Assembly (NCBI GenBank): GCA_035515055.1
Contig: DATJBV010000077.1
Span: forward strand, 99,360 to 163,359
DNA length: 64,000 bases
Source of the DNA: Pollutimonas sp035515055
Lineage (GTDB): Bacteria; Pseudomonadota; Gammaproteobacteria; Burkholderiales; Burkholderiaceae_B
Direction: 5' to 3'
The translations under genes were made by a program, and so were the position numbers. Positions 16,687 through 25,278 of the stretch are shown piece after piece (position 1 is the first letter of the stretch; each line of letters opens with the position of its first letter). The notes under the pieces are model-generated. The model had not been told where the DNA came from. It saw nothing but the letters and a program-made list of their open reading frames with translations, and did not search any database.

Positions 16687-17982
16687 ATGAAAAGTCCCAT
16701 GAATCATTCGCGTCGGCAGTGGCTTGGCCGTGTGGGTATAACGACCGCCGCCGGCGTTGCACTATTCTCTGTGCCGGCGTTTGCGCGGCGCTCGGCCGGA
16801 AACGTCGTGGTCATCGGCGGTGGGTTCGGCGGCGCAACCGCGGCCCGCTATATTAAACGCCGCAATCCGGCAATCGATGTCACGCTGGTCGAACCCTCCA
16901 AGACCTTCTATACCTGCCCCTTTACCAATTTGTACTTTGCCGGTTTACGAACATTCGAACAGCAAGGCCATGGCTTTGACGACCTGCGTGCGCTAGGCGT
17001 GAACGTGGTTCATGATTATGCTTCGGCTGTCGATGGCGCGGCAAAAAAAGTCCGTTTGGCTGGTGGCCAAGTGCTGGCCTATGACAAGCTGCTCTTATCC
17101 CCAGGCATCGACTTCCGCTGGAATGCGCTGGAAGGCTATGACGAGGCCGCGTCGTTGCTGGCCCCGCATGCCTGGAAGGCAGGCGAACAATCCACCCTGC
17201 TGAAAAAGCAGCTCGTCGCCATGCCTGACGGAGGCACTTTCCTGATGGTCGCGCCGGCCAACCCCTTTCGCTGCCCGCCGGGACCCTACGAACGGGTCAG
17301 CATGGTCGCGCATTACCTCAAGCACAACAAGCCCAAGTCCAAGATCGTGATTCTCGATTCAAAAGACGCGTTCTCCAAACAAGGTCTTTTCCAGGAGGGC
17401 TGGAAACAGATGTACGGCGATTTGATCGAATGGGTACCGTTGGCCAAAGACGGCAAAGTCGTTCGTGTCGATGCAAGAAACCTGACGGTGGAGACCGAGT
17501 TCGGCCAGCTCCACAAAGCAGATGTACTCAACGTCATCCCTCCGCAAAAGGCAGGCGCTATTGCGGAACTGGCGGGCGTCACCAACCAGAGCGGCTGGGT
17601 ACCGGTCAAACATCAAACCTTCGAGTCGGAACTCGTGCCCGACATTTATGTGGTCGGCGACGCCACCGTAGCCGCGCCCATGCCCAAGTCAGGTTTCTCC
17701 GCCAACGCGCAGGCCAAGGTGGCCGCAGCCGCCATTGTCAACGCCCTGGCCGGCAAGCCGCCCGCACTAGCGTCTTTCGCCAACACTTGCTACAGCCTCA
17801 TCGCGCCCGACTATGGCATTTCGGTAGCGCATTTGTACACACTCAAAGACGACAAGCTTGTCGAAGCCTCGGGCGGCGTCAGCCCGAAAGAGGCGGACGC
17901 CAGTTTCCGCAAGCTCGAAGCCGAGTACGGCGAAGCGTGGTACAACGCCATCGCGCTCGATACATGGGGTACGCGAGCCTGA
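16687..17982 (+). CDS. fccB: sulfide dehydrogenase flavoprotein subunit (FccB)
   Basis: 431 residues. Twin-arginine leader SRRQWLGRVG, signal to about 34. FAD-binding GGGFGGATAARYIK at about 44-57. Three cysteines sit where Allochromatium FccB has Cys42 (covalent FAD) and the redox pair Cys161/Cys337: here Cys77 (TFYTCPFTNLY), Cys196 (FRCPPGPYE) and Cys368 (NTCYSLI). VVGDATVAAPMPKSGF is the second FAD contact. It oxidises sulfide to sulfur/polysulfide in the periplasm, passing electrons to FccA. It is translationally close to fccA and followed by a sulfur transporter gene. Confidence 0.9.
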   Translation: MKSPMNHSRRQWLGRVGITTAAGVALFSVPAFARRSAGNVVVIGGGFGGATAARYIKRRNPAIDVTLVEPSKTFYTCPFTNLYFAGLRTFEQQGHGFDDLRALGVNVVHDYASAVDGAAKKVRLAGGQVLAYDKLLLSPGIDFRWNALEGYDEAASLLAPHAWKAGEQSTLLKKQLVAMPDGGTFLMVAPANPFRCPPGPYERVSMVAHYLKHNKPKSKIVILDSKDAFSKQGLFQEGWKQMYGDLIEWVPLAKDGKVVRVDARNLTVETEFGQLHKADVLNVIPPQKAGAIAELAGVTNQSGWVPVKHQTFESELVPDIYVVGDATVAAPMPKSGFSANAQAKVAAAAIVNALAGKPPALASFANTCYSLIAPDYGISVAHLYTLKDDKLVEASGGVSPKEADASFRKLEAEYGEAWYNAIALDTWGTRA

Positions 17983-18003
17983 TGCGGTCTATTTCAATTC
18001 CAT

Positions 18004-19005
18004 ATGCCACAGCTTGAATACGTACTTTGGGCCGGCCTGACCGTCGGTGTCATTTTTGGCGCCTGCGGCCAGATCACCGGATTCTGCCTGCATCGAGGCC
18101 TCAAGGAATATTGGTCGGGCGGAACTGGCTATAAGCTGCACGCGTTTGCCCTGGCGTTGGCCGTTGCCCTGGCCGGCACCCATGTGGTCGCATCGATGGG
18201 GCTGGCGGACATCCGCCAATCGCTGTACATGACGCCTTCGTTTTCATGGTTGCTGCTTCCCCTTGGGGGCATCATGTTCGGGTATGGAATGGGTTTGGCC
18301 AATGGTTGCGGGGCGCGTGCGCTGGTATTGATGGGTCAAGGCAACCTTAGATCGTTCGTGGTCCTGGTGTGCCTGGGCATTGCGGCTTATATGACCCTCA
18401 CAGGCATTGCCGCCCCGCTGCGCATCCTTGTCGCGGAATTGACGACGCTCACGCCGACATCGGTGGCGGTGCCCCCCGGCATACCGAGGTCTCTGGCGGT
18501 GTGGAGCCTGGCTGCTTTCCTTATGCTCTTCGCCCTGCAACCACGCGACGCTGGGCGGCGAGCCAAGGATTTGGCGGGGGGCGCCATCATTGGCCTGCTA
18601 GTGGTCGCCGGGTGGCTGGCCACGGGATGGCTGGGCGCCGACGATTTCGAGCCGATGCCGGTCGCGTCGCTAAGCTTCGTCGCTCCCATCGGCGACAGCA
18701 TCCACTATGCAATGATTGCCACCGGCATGAGCTTGCGTTTCGGCATCGCCGTCGTGTTCGGCGTACTGCTCGGCTCCTTCCTGGCTGCCTTCGCCCGTGG
18801 TCGTTGCCGAGTCGAAGGATTCGAATCGCCGCGCCAGATGTCCCGATATATGCTGGGTGGCGCACTGATGGGTGCCGGCGGCGCGCTGGCCCTGGGCTGT
18901 TCCATAGGCCAAGGACTCACAGGCCTGTCCACGCTGGCCTATAGCTCGATGATATCCGCGCTTGCCATTGTGGCGGGCGCGCGCTGCGCATGGATTTCCC
19001 GATGA
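18004..19005 (+). CDS. YeeE/YedE (TsuA-like) sulfur-compound transporter
   Basis: 333 residues, about nine to ten TM helices, with the conserved cysteine/glycine motifs of the YeeE/YedE family: FGACGQITGFCLHRG, GYGMGLANGCGARALV and GGALALGCSIGQGLTG. Characterised relatives take up thiosulfate through a Cys relay. It lies between fccB and the SoxYZ-like gene, and its stop overlaps the next start by 4 nt (ATGA), so all four genes probably form one transcript. The direction of transport and the exact sulfur species are inferred. Confidence 0.88.
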   Translation: MPQLEYVLWAGLTVGVIFGACGQITGFCLHRGLKEYWSGGTGYKLHAFALALAVALAGTHVVASMGLADIRQSLYMTPSFSWLLLPLGGIMFGYGMGLANGCGARALVLMGQGNLRSFVVLVCLGIAAYMTLTGIAAPLRILVAELTTLTPTSVAVPPGIPRSLAVWSLAAFLMLFALQPRDAGRRAKDLAGGAIIGLLVVAGWLATGWLGADDFEPMPVASLSFVAPIGDSIHYAMIATGMSLRFGIAVVFGVLLGSFLAAFARGRCRVEGFESPRQMSRYMLGGALMGAGGALALGCSIGQGLTGLSTLAYSSMISALAIVAGARCAWISR

Positions 19006-19805
19006 CACATCCCCAAACTTGCCGTGCGATGAATCGCCGACGCCTATTGCAATGCGCGTTCGTCGGAGTGACGACCCTATGCGCACCCCGGCTGACAATG
19101 GCACAAACCTGGCAAAGTATCCCGGCGGTCCGTGACCGGATCGGCGATGCGAAACTATCCGGCGACGGCCTGCTTATCAGCTTACCCTTGGTGGCGGAAG
19201 ACGGTTCCGCTGTCCCGCTCACAATTAAGTCCAGTTCGAACTCGAGCGTATCATCTATCCGGCGCTTGGCTATTTTCGCCCCGGGGAATCCGACCCCTCA
19301 AGTGGCTGAATTCGAATTCGGGCCAGAAATCCAGACATTGAACCTGAGCACCCGAATTCGGTTGAGCGAGTCGCAGACCGTAATCGCCGTCGCCCACACT
19401 GGCGATGGCCGCGTCATGGTCGCCGAGCGCGCCGTGCGTGTCACCTCCAGCGGCTGCATTGCACCGGCGCAATCGGACAGCGCCAACGAAATGAAGGCTC
19501 GCGTTCGCGTGCCGAAACATTGGAAGCAAGGGAGCCCGGGTGAAGTGCTGACCATGATCACACACCCAATGACAACCGGGCTGGCAAGCGACGCGGCGGG
19601 CGCCATGCCACCGCAGCGAATAATCAAGACATTCCAGGCAACACTCGGCGATAGGCCGGTGATCAAGGCAACCTACTACCGTTCGCTTTCCATCAACCCC
19701 TATCTTCGATTCGACGTAACGCCCCAGCAAGGCGGCGAAATGCGGTTCGAATGGACGGAAGACACAGGACGCGTTGCCGAACACAAGGAAACACTAGCTC
19801 TTTAA
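19002..19805 (+). CDS. SoxYZ-like fusion protein
   Basis: 267 residues. Signal peptide about 10-34 after a twin-Arg-like NRRRLLQ. The SoxY-like domain (about 38-155) ends in RVTSSGCIAPAQ, with Cys152 where SoxY has the swinging Cys in GGCGG. The SoxZ-like domain (about 163-265) has KARVRVPKHW, ITHPMTTGL and SINPYLRFDV. It probably carries sulfur intermediates covalently in the periplasm. The GGCGG arm is degenerate and internal rather than C-terminal, so carrier activity is uncertain. The start at 19002 was chosen for ATGA coupling; 19029 (MNRRR) is an alternative. Confidence 0.82.
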   Translation: MTHPQTCRAMNRRRLLQCAFVGVTTLCAPRLTMAQTWQSIPAVRDRIGDAKLSGDGLLISLPLVAEDGSAVPLTIKSSSNSSVSSIRRLAIFAPGNPTPQVAEFEFGPEIQTLNLSTRIRLSESQTVIAVAHTGDGRVMVAERAVRVTSSGCIAPAQSDSANEMKARVRVPKHWKQGSPGEVLTMITHPMTTGLASDAAGAMPPQRIIKTFQATLGDRPVIKATYYRSLSINPYLRFDVTPQQGGEMRFEWTEDTGRVAEHKETLAL

Positions 19806-19830
19806 CATCTCAACATAAAGGCATGGCGGT

Positions 19831-19845
19831 TCGGACCTGGTCCGA
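19831..19845. promoter_or_regulatory. 15-bp palindrome upstream of phoX
   Basis: TCGGACC-T-GGTCCGA is a perfect 7+1+7 palindrome about 80 nt before phoX. It could be an operator or part of a terminator stem for the soxYZ-like gene. No regulator is identified. Confidence 0.3.
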
Positions 19846-19875
19846 CAAGACAGCAACTTAATACGGCTGCAACAC

Positions 19876-19895
19876 GCGTCCAGGATACTGGACGC
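19876..19895 (+). terminator. stem-loop, possible terminator of the fcc-sox unit
   Basis: GCGTCCAG-GATA-CTGGACGC forms a perfect 8-bp stem with a tetraloop followed by TTTACTTT. It lies between the SoxYZ-like gene and phoX and 30 nt before the phoX start. The T-tract is short, so it is a weak intrinsic terminator or a leader hairpin. Confidence 0.4.
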
Positions 19896-19924
19896 TTTAC
19901 TTTGCCATGCCACGGAGCTGCTTC

Positions 19925-21871
19925 ATGCAAGAATATCGTCATCTGGATTCCGAAGACCTTCCGACCAACACGTCGAACAATGAACATTTCCAGCTTCTTG
20001 TCGACCGCGCATACAGCCGCCGGGGCTTCCTTAAGTCCGGCCTCGGACTCTCTGCCGCCGTGTACCTTGCCGGCCCGCTCGCTGTTTATGCCAAGGGCAA
20101 CCGTAGCGGCGGCAATGATTCCGCTTCCCCCCTGCTGGGCTTCGACTCCATTCCAACCTCTTCGGACGACACCATAAAAATAGCGGCCGGCTATACGGCC
20201 ACCGTGTTCGCCCCATGGGGCACGCCGCTATTCGCCGACGCCCCAGCGTGGAAAGCCGATGGAAGCGATGATGCCGTCGCGCAGGCCCGCCAGATTGGCG
20301 ACAATCATGATGGTCTTCATTTCTTCCCCATCGACGGCGGCGGCAGCGAAGGCCTGTTGGTGGTGAACCACGAATACACGACGGTCGACGGCGGCAATTA
20401 TGTATGGCTGTTCGGCGCCAACGGCAGCAAGCCCTGGACCGCGGAGAAAGCGGCAAAGGCGATGAACGCCCACGGCGTATCGATCATACATATTGCAAGA
20501 AACGTGGCCGGCCAATGGGAGATCCGGCTGGACTCGCGCTACAACCGCCGGATCACCGGATCGACCGAGATGGATCTTACAGGCCCCGCCGCGGGCCACG
20601 ACCTACTGAAGACCAAAGCGGATCCCAGCGGAACTCGGGTGCTCGGCACACTGAACAACTGCGGGAATGGCTGGACGCCCTGGAATACCTACCTGACATG
20701 TGAAGAAAACTTCAACACATACTTCGGCACTACGTCGGGCAATGACTCGCGTACGACGGCGCAAAAGCGCTACGGCCTGATGGCCAAAAGCACCGACTAC
20801 CGCTGGGAAGACTTCATCGACCGCTACGACTATGTCAAGGAGCCTAACGAATCCAATCGCTATGGCTGGATCGTGGAAATCGACCCCTTCGACCCATCGT
20901 CCACACCGAAAAAGCGAACGGCGCTTGGCCGCTTCAAGCATGAAAACGCGGCATATGCGCTGTCTGGCGACAAGCGCATTGTCGTCTACATGGGTGACGA
21001 CCAACGCGACGACTACATCTACAAGTTCGTATCCGAGGGCGTCTACCAGGAAAGCGGCGACAATTCCGGCCTGCTCGACGCCGGAAAACTGTATGTCGCC
21101 AAATTCAATGACGGCAACGCTGCCGGCGATTTTACCGGTGCCGGAGAGTGGATTCTGCTGGACAAGACAGCAAACGCCACGCTGGCTGCCGACACCGGCT
21201 TTGCCTCTCAGGCGGAAGTCCTGATCAACGCGCGCCTGGCTGCGGACGCCGTGGGTGCCACCAAGATGGATCGCCCTGAATGGGTAAGCGTTCATCCTGC
21301 CAGCGGAGAGGTCTACGTTACCTTGACCAACAATGACAAGCGTGCAACGACAGATGCGGCCAACCCCCGGGCAGCCAATATTTACGGGCAAATCGTGCGA
21401 TGGCGCGAAGCAGGCGGCGACGCTGCGGCAACGGCGTTCGAGTGGGATATCTTCGTGCTGGCTGGCAACCCCGTCAAGTACACCGACCGTGGCGATCCTA
21501 AGTCAGGCTCCGCGAATATCACTGCCGATAACACATTCAACAGCCCCGACGGCCTGGCCTTCGATACAGCCGGCCGCTTGTGGATTCAGACCGATGGCAA
21601 GTACAGCAACTCGGGGGAATACGAAGGCCAGGGCAACAACCAGATGCTGTGTGCGGATCCGGCAAGCAAAGAGATACGCCGCTTTCTCGTCGGCCCCAAG
21701 CAATGCGAGGTGACCGGCATTACTTTCACTCCCGATAGCAAGACCATGTTTATCAACATCCAGCACCCAGGCGAGGAAGGCGATAGCCATTGGCCCGACG
21801 GCGGCAGCTCGATGCCGCGTTCGTCGACCGTCATCATCACCAAGGATGACGGTGGAATAATCGGGAGCTGA
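19925..21871 (+). CDS. phoX: PhoX-family alkaline phosphatase (DUF839)
   Basis: 648 residues. Twin-arginine motif YSRRGFLKSGLGLS near residue 30, so it is a Tat-exported periplasmic enzyme. PhoX-type segments are HDGLHFFPID, GLLVVNHEYTT, NNCGNGWTPWNTYLTCEENF, YGWIVEIDPFDP, GRFKHENAAY, MGDDQRDDYIYKFV and STVIITKDDGG. The family uses Fe and Ca to hydrolyse phosphate esters. The start at 19925 (MQEYRHLD) has GGAG 7 nt upstream; the 19907 ATG has none. It is a single gene; I do not see a clear Pho box. Confidence 0.88.
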   Translation: MQEYRHLDSEDLPTNTSNNEHFQLLVDRAYSRRGFLKSGLGLSAAVYLAGPLAVYAKGNRSGGNDSASPLLGFDSIPTSSDDTIKIAAGYTATVFAPWGTPLFADAPAWKADGSDDAVAQARQIGDNHDGLHFFPIDGGGSEGLLVVNHEYTTVDGGNYVWLFGANGSKPWTAEKAAKAMNAHGVSIIHIARNVAGQWEIRLDSRYNRRITGSTEMDLTGPAAGHDLLKTKADPSGTRVLGTLNNCGNGWTPWNTYLTCEENFNTYFGTTSGNDSRTTAQKRYGLMAKSTDYRWEDFIDRYDYVKEPNESNRYGWIVEIDPFDPSSTPKKRTALGRFKHENAAYALSGDKRIVVYMGDDQRDDYIYKFVSEGVYQESGDNSGLLDAGKLYVAKFNDGNAAGDFTGAGEWILLDKTANATLAADTGFASQAEVLINARLAADAVGATKMDRPEWVSVHPASGEVYVTLTNNDKRATTDAANPRAANIYGQIVRWREAGGDAAATAFEWDIFVLAGNPVKYTDRGDPKSGSANITADNTFNSPDGLAFDTAGRLWIQTDGKYSNSGEYEGQGNNQMLCADPASKEIRRFLVGPKQCEVTGITFTPDSKTMFINIQHPGEEGDSHWPDGGSSMPRSSTVIITKDDGGIIGS

Positions 21872-21889
21872 GGTCCGTCCGGCGCCCTC

Positions 21890-22036
21890 TTACATCCACC
21901 CGAGGCAGACCATGTTCTGTGGCGGATTTATCGGCAAGACAAAACCGTAGCTCATGACGAAACCCAGCAGCATGGTCATTCCCACGCGATTGAAATCGCC
22001 TGGGATGGCGGTATTTTGAGCGGTCATGGTGATCTC
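21890..22036 (-). pseudogene. remnant of a DASS (SLC13-type) anion permease C-terminus
   Basis: In the minus-strand frame ending at TAA 21890-21892, about 45-49 residues read MTAQNTAIPGDFNRVGMTML, then LGFVMSYGFVLPINPPQNMV and CLGWM. The SYGFVLPINPPQNMV stretch matches the last conserved helix and motif (typically LP-x3-PPNA/PQNM) of divalent anion:Na+ symporters. A TAG lies just upstream in frame and the fragment breaks off soon after the motif, so only a scrap remains. It fills most of the 201-nt gap between phoX and the sugar dehydrogenase gene. Confidence 0.55.
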
Positions 22037-22072
22037 GCCCTATTCGCCGCGGCGGGAACGCCATCCAACACC

Positions 22073-23305
22073 TTATTTCAAACGACTGTCGATTGCTGTC
22101 AGGCCTATTTTCAAAAGTCGGCCCCGCGATGCGTCAGTCAATACATAGACATAGCCATCGGGACCGACCCGCACGTCGCGAATGCGCTCGTCCATTGAAC
22201 CCAGCAGCCGTTCTTCGTGCACGACCTTGGCGCCGTCGAGTTCGAGCCGTATGAGGACGCGATCCTTCAGCGACCCGATAAACAACGACTGCCGCCAGGA
22301 TGGGAACTGCTTGGCGTTATAGAAAGCCATGCCTGATATTGCCGGCGACGCCTTCCAGTAGTAAATGGGCTGCTCCGTGCCGTCGACATTGGCGCCTTTG
22401 GCCTCGGGGATGGCAAAACCGCTGTAATTGATGCCATGGGTCGCCAGGGGCCAGCCATAGTTCTTGCCGGCTTGGGGAATATTGATTTCATCGCCCCCGC
22501 GCGGGCCATGCTCGTGCGTCCAAAGCTGGCCCGTCCATGGGTTGAGCGCCGCTCCTTGCTGGTTGCGGTGCCCGTATGACCATATTTCAGGCCGTGCACT
22601 CGGTTTTCCGACGAATGGGTTGTTATTCGGTATGCGGCCATCGGCGTGCAGGCGCACCACCTTTCCTTGCAGCTTGTCGAGATCCTGGGAGGTCGAGCGT
22701 TGGTTGTTTTCTCCCAAGGCGATGAACAAATCGCCGCGAACATCGAACACCAGCCGCGACCCAAAATGCGCACCGGTGGACAGCTTCGGTGTTTGCTGGA
22801 AAATTACTGTAAAGTCTTCCAGTTTTCGGCTATCCGCGGACAGCACACCGTAGCCCACGGCGGTGCCGGCCTTGCCATCGGCCCCTTCCTCCGCGTAAGA
22901 CAAGTACACACGCCGGCTTTGGGTAAAGTCGGGCGGCAACGCAACGTCGAGCAAGCCGCCCTGCGACTCGGCATAAACGTCTGGCACGCCGCTAATCGGC
23001 TCCGATAGCTTGCTGTCAATTGTCCAAAGGCGAAGCCGGCCAGGTCTTTCGGTGATGAGTGCGCCCGAGCCATCCGGCAGAAAGGCGATGGCCCACGGGT
23101 GATCCAGGCCGGTGAGCAACTCGCTGACGACGATGGCACCGTTTTCGCTGGGAAGCTCTTTGGGCGCGGCGGTTTGGGCGCTTGCCTGCCAGGCCAGCAA
23201 GGGGAATACTGCTCCGGCAAGCACGCGCCGCAGCCTTCGTCCGTCTGCCAGGTGGCCGGCAGTGAAGTGCGTGGCCCCGAACAAGGCGGTGTACGTTGGC
23301 ATCAT
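22073..23305 (-). CDS. PQQ-dependent aldose sugar dehydrogenase (YliI-like)
   Basis: 410 residues. Signal peptide about 20-43 (PLLAWQASAQ), then a six-bladed glucose/sorbosone dehydrogenase propeller: LDHPWAIAFLPDG, HFGSRLVFD, YGHRNQQGAALNP, HEHGPRGGDEINIP and GKNYGWP. This matches soluble periplasmic PQQ-dependent aldose dehydrogenases. The start at 23305 overlaps the stop of the IclR gene (TGATG), and GGGAG lies 5-6 nt upstream. It is the distal gene of the IclR operon; its link to the aldolase genes is unclear. Confidence 0.88.
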   Translation of the reverse strand: MMPTYTALFGATHFTAGHLADGRRLRRVLAGAVFPLLAWQASAQTAAPKELPSENGAIVVSELLTGLDHPWAIAFLPDGSGALITERPGRLRLWTIDSKLSEPISGVPDVYAESQGGLLDVALPPDFTQSRRVYLSYAEEGADGKAGTAVGYGVLSADSRKLEDFTVIFQQTPKLSTGAHFGSRLVFDVRGDLFIALGENNQRSTSQDLDKLQGKVVRLHADGRIPNNNPFVGKPSARPEIWSYGHRNQQGAALNPWTGQLWTHEHGPRGGDEINIPQAGKNYGWPLATHGINYSGFAIPEAKGANVDGTEQPIYYWKASPAISGMAFYNAKQFPSWRQSLFIGSLKDRVLIRLELDGAKVVHEERLLGSMDERIRDVRVGPDGYVYVLTDASRGRLLKIGLTAIDSRLK

Positions 23306-24105
23306 CAGTGCTCCCGAAGTTTGGGGACCTGATGTTCGGAATTTCCTTGCGCCTGGTCCCATAGCGCCCCAACGGTTTGAGCCGCGTCCTTAAGGACGGG
23401 AAGAAACTCTTTTATCGCTGTTTCGTCCAGCGATCCGGAAAACGTCGAATAGCACATGGTCGCCAAGAGCTCGCCACGCGAAAAAACGGGTATCGCAAAG
23501 GCGCTGCTTTCAGCCGATGTGCGTCCATACCTGACGCCGAACCCCGTCTTGCGTGTTTCTTGGATGACCCCTTTCATCTGCTGACAGGACGGCAGGCCGA
23601 CGCTGGGGTCTTCATGGGCACGCAAATGATCGTAGAGAATTCGACGTTCGACGCTGCCGCAATAGGTGAAGTAAGCCTTGCCTAAAGCCGAGTCGAAAAG
23701 CCCGTACCGTCGCCCAAAACTGCTGGGACGAATGGCATACGGGCTATACGGCATCGTGCAAAAGCTAACACGCATTTCATGGCCGTCGATGACTCCCATC
23801 GATATCGGCCAACGTATGCGCTTGGTGGTGGCTATAAGAATTGGCGCGGCCACATCTACCAAGTGGCTTCGTTCCGTCACGCCCTTGCTCAGCGCCAGCA
23901 CGTTGCTGGTCAACTGGTAATACCCATACATCCCTTCGTCGCAGCGCACGTAGCGCTCGTCGCGAAGTGCCGACAGAATGCGGTGCAAGGTCGACTTCGG
24001 CAAACCCGTGCACACCTGCAGCTCCTGTAAGGACCACACAGGTTTCTCATTCATTGCGCGCAACACCAAAAAAGCGCGCTGTATGGATCGTATGCCGTCG
24101 GCCAT
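23305..24105 (-). CDS. IclR-family transcriptional regulator
   Basis: 266 residues. The N-terminal winged helix has SIQRAFLVLRAM and TGLPKSTLHRILSALRDERYV (about 6-60). The C-terminal IclR effector domain (about 80-250) has SALGKAYFTYC, TRKTGFGVRYGRTSAESSAFAIPVF and FLPVLKDAAQTVGAL. It sits in the same direction between the aldolase and sugar dehydrogenase genes, 7 nt after the aldolase stop. It probably controls this operon, perhaps through the TTCCG/CGGAA palindrome at 26354-26370. Confidence 0.92.
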   Translation of the reverse strand: MADGIRSIQRAFLVLRAMNEKPVWSLQELQVCTGLPKSTLHRILSALRDERYVRCDEGMYGYYQLTSNVLALSKGVTERSHLVDVAAPILIATTKRIRWPISMGVIDGHEMRVSFCTMPYSPYAIRPSSFGRRYGLFDSALGKAYFTYCGSVERRILYDHLRAHEDPSVGLPSCQQMKGVIQETRKTGFGVRYGRTSAESSAFAIPVFSRGELLATMCYSTFSGSLDETAIKEFLPVLKDAAQTVGALWDQAQGNSEHQVPKLREH

Positions 24106-24112
24106 GGGGTGA

Positions 24113-24916
24113 CTATGCGATATGTTTTGCGTGGTATGCCATCTTCATTGCAGCCTGGCGCAACAGGCTCTGGTCCGAGCCTATCACGAAAAAGTTCACT
24201 CCCATTTCCCGGAAGCGGTCGACTTCGGCCGCATCGGGCAGGAAAATGCCAACGGCCACGTCCTTGTCCCGCCCTGCCTGGCACACGCGCTCGACAGCCG
24301 CCTGTACCTTTGCATCAAGGATATCACCGACCTTATAGGATACCGCCAAGTCGGCCCGCCCAATGAACAATCCATCAATACCCTCCACTGACGCGATGTC
24401 ATGGACGGCATCGACCGCCGCGGCACTTTCGATTTGTACGATTACCGCGGTGGACTTATCGCTGGCGCTTATATGGGACGCCAAAGACAGTTGGCCATAC
24501 TTCCCGGCACGCGGCGAATTCGAAAACCCGCGGGCGCCCTGGTGCTCCCAGTAGCGGCTGGCTTTAACCGCCGCCAAGGCAATAGCCGGCGTGTCCACAT
24601 GAGGAACGACAACGCCCGTGGCACCCAAGTCCAAGGCCTGGAGGATGCCGTCGGGATCCGCCGTCGCGGTGCGAACCAGGGCCGGCACGCCCGCATAACG
24701 TGCCGCCAAGCAGCATACGTCCAGGCTCTCGCGCCCGAACGGCGCATGCTCGGCATCCAAGACCACGAAGTCAAGCGCCGCCCCGCCAAGGACTTCCACG
24801 ATTTGATGCGACGTTGTCTTGACGAACGTACCGATCAGCGCATCCTTGTCATGCAGACGCTCGCGAAGGCCGCCGCCCTCGTGGCTATCCGTTGCACTCC
24901 TGCTCGTGCCTGTCAT
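24113..24916 (-). CDS. HpcH/HpaI-family class II aldolase
   Basis: 267 residues, metal-dependent pyruvate/2-keto-acid aldolase (TIM barrel). Seen: LIGTFVKTTSH, DFVVLDAEHAPFG, GATGVVVPHVDT (HpcH-type), VIVQIESAAAVDAVHDIASVEGIDGLFIGRADLAVS with the metal-binding Glu, and the C-terminal GSDQSLL. It would cleave a 2-keto-hydroxy acid into pyruvate (or oxaloacetate) and an aldehyde. ATGA overlap with the cupin gene indicates coupling. Confidence 0.9.
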   Translation of the reverse strand: MTGTSRSATDSHEGGGLRERLHDKDALIGTFVKTTSHQIVEVLGGAALDFVVLDAEHAPFGRESLDVCCLAARYAGVPALVRTATADPDGILQALDLGATGVVVPHVDTPAIALAAVKASRYWEHQGARGFSNSPRAGKYGQLSLASHISASDKSTAVIVQIESAAAVDAVHDIASVEGIDGLFIGRADLAVSYKVGDILDAKVQAAVERVCQAGRDKDVAVGIFLPDAAEVDRFREMGVNFFVIGSDQSLLRQAAMKMAYHAKHIA

Positions 24917-25251
24917 TGCTCGTACTCGGGACGCGCGGGTGTGAAGATGTCCAGGTTCAGTGCCGGCTCATCGCCCACCAACTCGGCGTAATGAATCACA
25001 TTGGGCGGGACCACCGCCAAGCCGCCGGGCCCCAACCGAAGGGTTTGGTCGCCAACATGGAAGTCCACCGTACCCGCCATGATGTACACCAGTTGTTCGT
25101 TAGGATGCGAGTGCGGCAGCCGTGCGTGGCCCGGCGATAGCCGATGTAATGCAACCGTGACGTTCTCGCTGCCGAACGCCTTCCTGTCGATCCCATCCCG
25201 GACCGTTTTCCACTCGATGGCTTCCCAGTCTATTTGTTTAATGTCCAACAT
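24913..25251 (-). CDS. cupin-domain protein
   Basis: 112 residues forming one cupin barrel. Metal motif 1 is LPHSHPNEQLVYIMAG (HxHx4E-like) and motif 2 is PPNVIHYAEL. Small single cupins next to aldolases are often isomerases, dioxygenase-like enzymes or binding proteins. It is between the Bug receptor (27 nt away) and the aldolase, with a 4-nt overlap with the latter. Confidence 0.85.
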   Translation of the reverse strand: MLDIKQIDWEAIEWKTVRDGIDRKAFGSENVTVALHRLSPGHARLPHSHPNEQLVYIMAGTVDFHVGDQTLRLGPGGLAVVPPNVIHYAELVGDEPALNLDIFTPARPEYEQ

Positions 25252-25278
25252 GTTTTTCTACTCGCTTCTGAAATGTCG

